Assembly: GCA_944385535.1 (NCBI GenBank)
Contig: CALWXR010000007.1
Span: forward strand, 1-61,016
From: an uncultured Oscillospiraceae bacterium
Lineage (GTDB): Bacteria; Bacillota; Clostridia; Oscillospirales; Oscillospiraceae
Length of the DNA stretch: 61,016 bases
Reading direction: 5' to 3'
Under the pieces are notes generated by a model. The model had not been told where the DNA came from. It did not search any database and saw only the letters and a list, made by a program, of their open reading frames with translations. A program made the translations under genes and the position numbers. Below are positions 60,301 to 61,016 of this stretch, piece by piece. The first letter of the stretch is position 1. Each line of letters starts with the position of its first letter.

Positions 60301-61016
60301 TCCCTTTCTTAGGCCAAATTCCTTGCCTACACTATATCACAGAACCGAAAAAAATGCACCTGCTTTTTTCCGAATTTTTGTTCTGAAATCTTTCCTTTTA
60401 TCGACTTGCCTCAGCAACGGGCCTGCGTACTCCCCAGCGGATGTGCCCCGTTGGCTCCACCGCAGGTTTCTCTGATGTCAACCTCACGGCTCCCCAGTCA
60501 CCTGATCCAGAAAACCGATTTAAGCACCGCACCAATTAAGCGGCTTATGGGAGTACCAACGCGAACCAAGTGTGCGCCGGGAGGGGGGCGGGGAGGGCGG
60601 GCGGCGAATCGCCGCGGATGACGGGTGCGAACACCATTCCGCCGGTAAAATTTCCGCCCGGTATCGGAAACGCTCAGTCTGGGGAAATGGTTGGGGTGCG
60701 GGAGTTGGCCGGCGTTCAGCGCCTTCTCAGGTGGCTTCTTTGCTTCCTTTCTTGCCAAGAAAGGAAGGCCCCGGCATACGGTCGAGGAACACTTACCACT
60801 ACCATAATGGCCACCCTTTGCATATGCTTCCAAGCTTACTTTCTGAAAGATAAATTTTTTCAAAAGCCGCATTAACAATGTAAGCAAGTTTCAAATAAGT
60901 AATTGACTCAAACTTCGCACCCCATTTCTGGTGCAGAAATAGCCATTAACCCTGCAAAATCCAGGAAACACTTCGTGTCAGCAGGCAGACCCGCAAGGAA
61001 ATCCACAACAAGCGCA
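60301..61016. other. Non-coding right-hand end
   Basis: No reading frame in this stretch has a ribosome binding site or a recognisable product. It holds a G-rich run (about 60578-60602) and a 25-bp palindrome at 60743-60767. A 35-codon open frame on the minus strand enters from the right edge and ends at TGA 60908-60910; it could be the tail of a gene outside the window. No tRNA or rRNA sequence is seen. Confidence 0.5.

Noticed and set aside
60498-60887. A 129-codon minus-strand frame in the right-hand end
   Set aside because: It spans a simple G-rich run and a palindrome, has no ribosome binding site and resembles no protein.
1-61016. CRISPR arrays, insertion sequences, prophage, tRNA and rRNA genes
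   Set aside because: No regularly spaced long repeats, transposase or integrase genes, or tRNA/rRNA signatures were seen on either strand. GTTCGA-like strings at 47109 and 50507 lie inside coding sequence.

Overview
The window is ordinary, gene-dense chromosome from an endospore-forming, anaerobic, Gram-positive bacterium of class Clostridia. An Oscillospirales (Oscillospiraceae-like) gut anaerobe is the best guess. The evidence is dipicolinate synthase (dpaAB), the spoIIGA-sigE pair, a SpoVB-like flippase, the Gram-positive polymerase PolC, anaerobic RNR activase NrdG, the redox repressor Rex, GC-rich codon use and strong AGGAGG ribosome binding sites. I see no phage, transposase, CRISPR array, rRNA or tRNA. 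Both edges are probably cut inside intergenic DNA.

Layout. 1-16.7 kb: hpf, a DUF4364 gene, dpaAB, nadE, a YtvI-like permease, metK behind a SAM-I riboswitch, a rhomboid-like membrane protein, glpK, an SSB-like protein, nth, a SpoVB-like flippase, pepD, a GNAT-like protein, a PHP phosphatase and secG. 16.8-22.7 kb: prfB, an ECF sigma/anti-sigma pair, a YtrA-type GntR regulator with its ABC exporter, and a patatin lipase. 22.7-28.0 kb: an 850-base region with a candidate structured leader RNA, then an operon of a PiT phosphate transporter, its DUF47 partner and a Ca2+-type P-ATPase. 28.0-33.4 kb: dut-nrdG; a TIGR04255 gene with a YugP-type metallopeptidase; and an AbrB - methionine gamma-lyase-like - DMT exporter operon. 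33.5-36.3 kb: the iron operon feoA-feoB plus a 55-residue Cys-rich FeoB partner, with repeated palindromes at its promoters. 36.3-42.7 kb: pncB with a coupled small membrane protein and a GIY-YIG gene; divergently, a FlK-like thioesterase and an unknown gene; then a GH38-like gene and udp. 42.7-53.5 kb: the conserved block pyrH-frr-uppS-cdsA-dxr-rseP-ispG-polC, transcribed leftwards. 53.6-60.3 kb: glnS, an XRE regulator with a membrane partner behind three repeats spaced 23 bp, rex, spoIIGA-sigE, a DUF951 gene and rarA. The last 715 bases carry no convincing gene.

How it fits together. Several NAD-linked genes (nadE, pncB, rex) lie in the window but in separate units. The sporulation genes are scattered single units, as is normal in this group. 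Regulation can be read directly in many places: consensus sigma-A promoters with 17-bp spacers, hairpin terminators between units, a SAM-I riboswitch, and palindromic operators at gntR, feoA/feoB, udp and xre. The least explained parts are the leader of the phosphate/calcium operon, the rhomboid-like protein without the usual catalytic motif, the membrane protein coupled to pncB, and the right-hand non-coding end.
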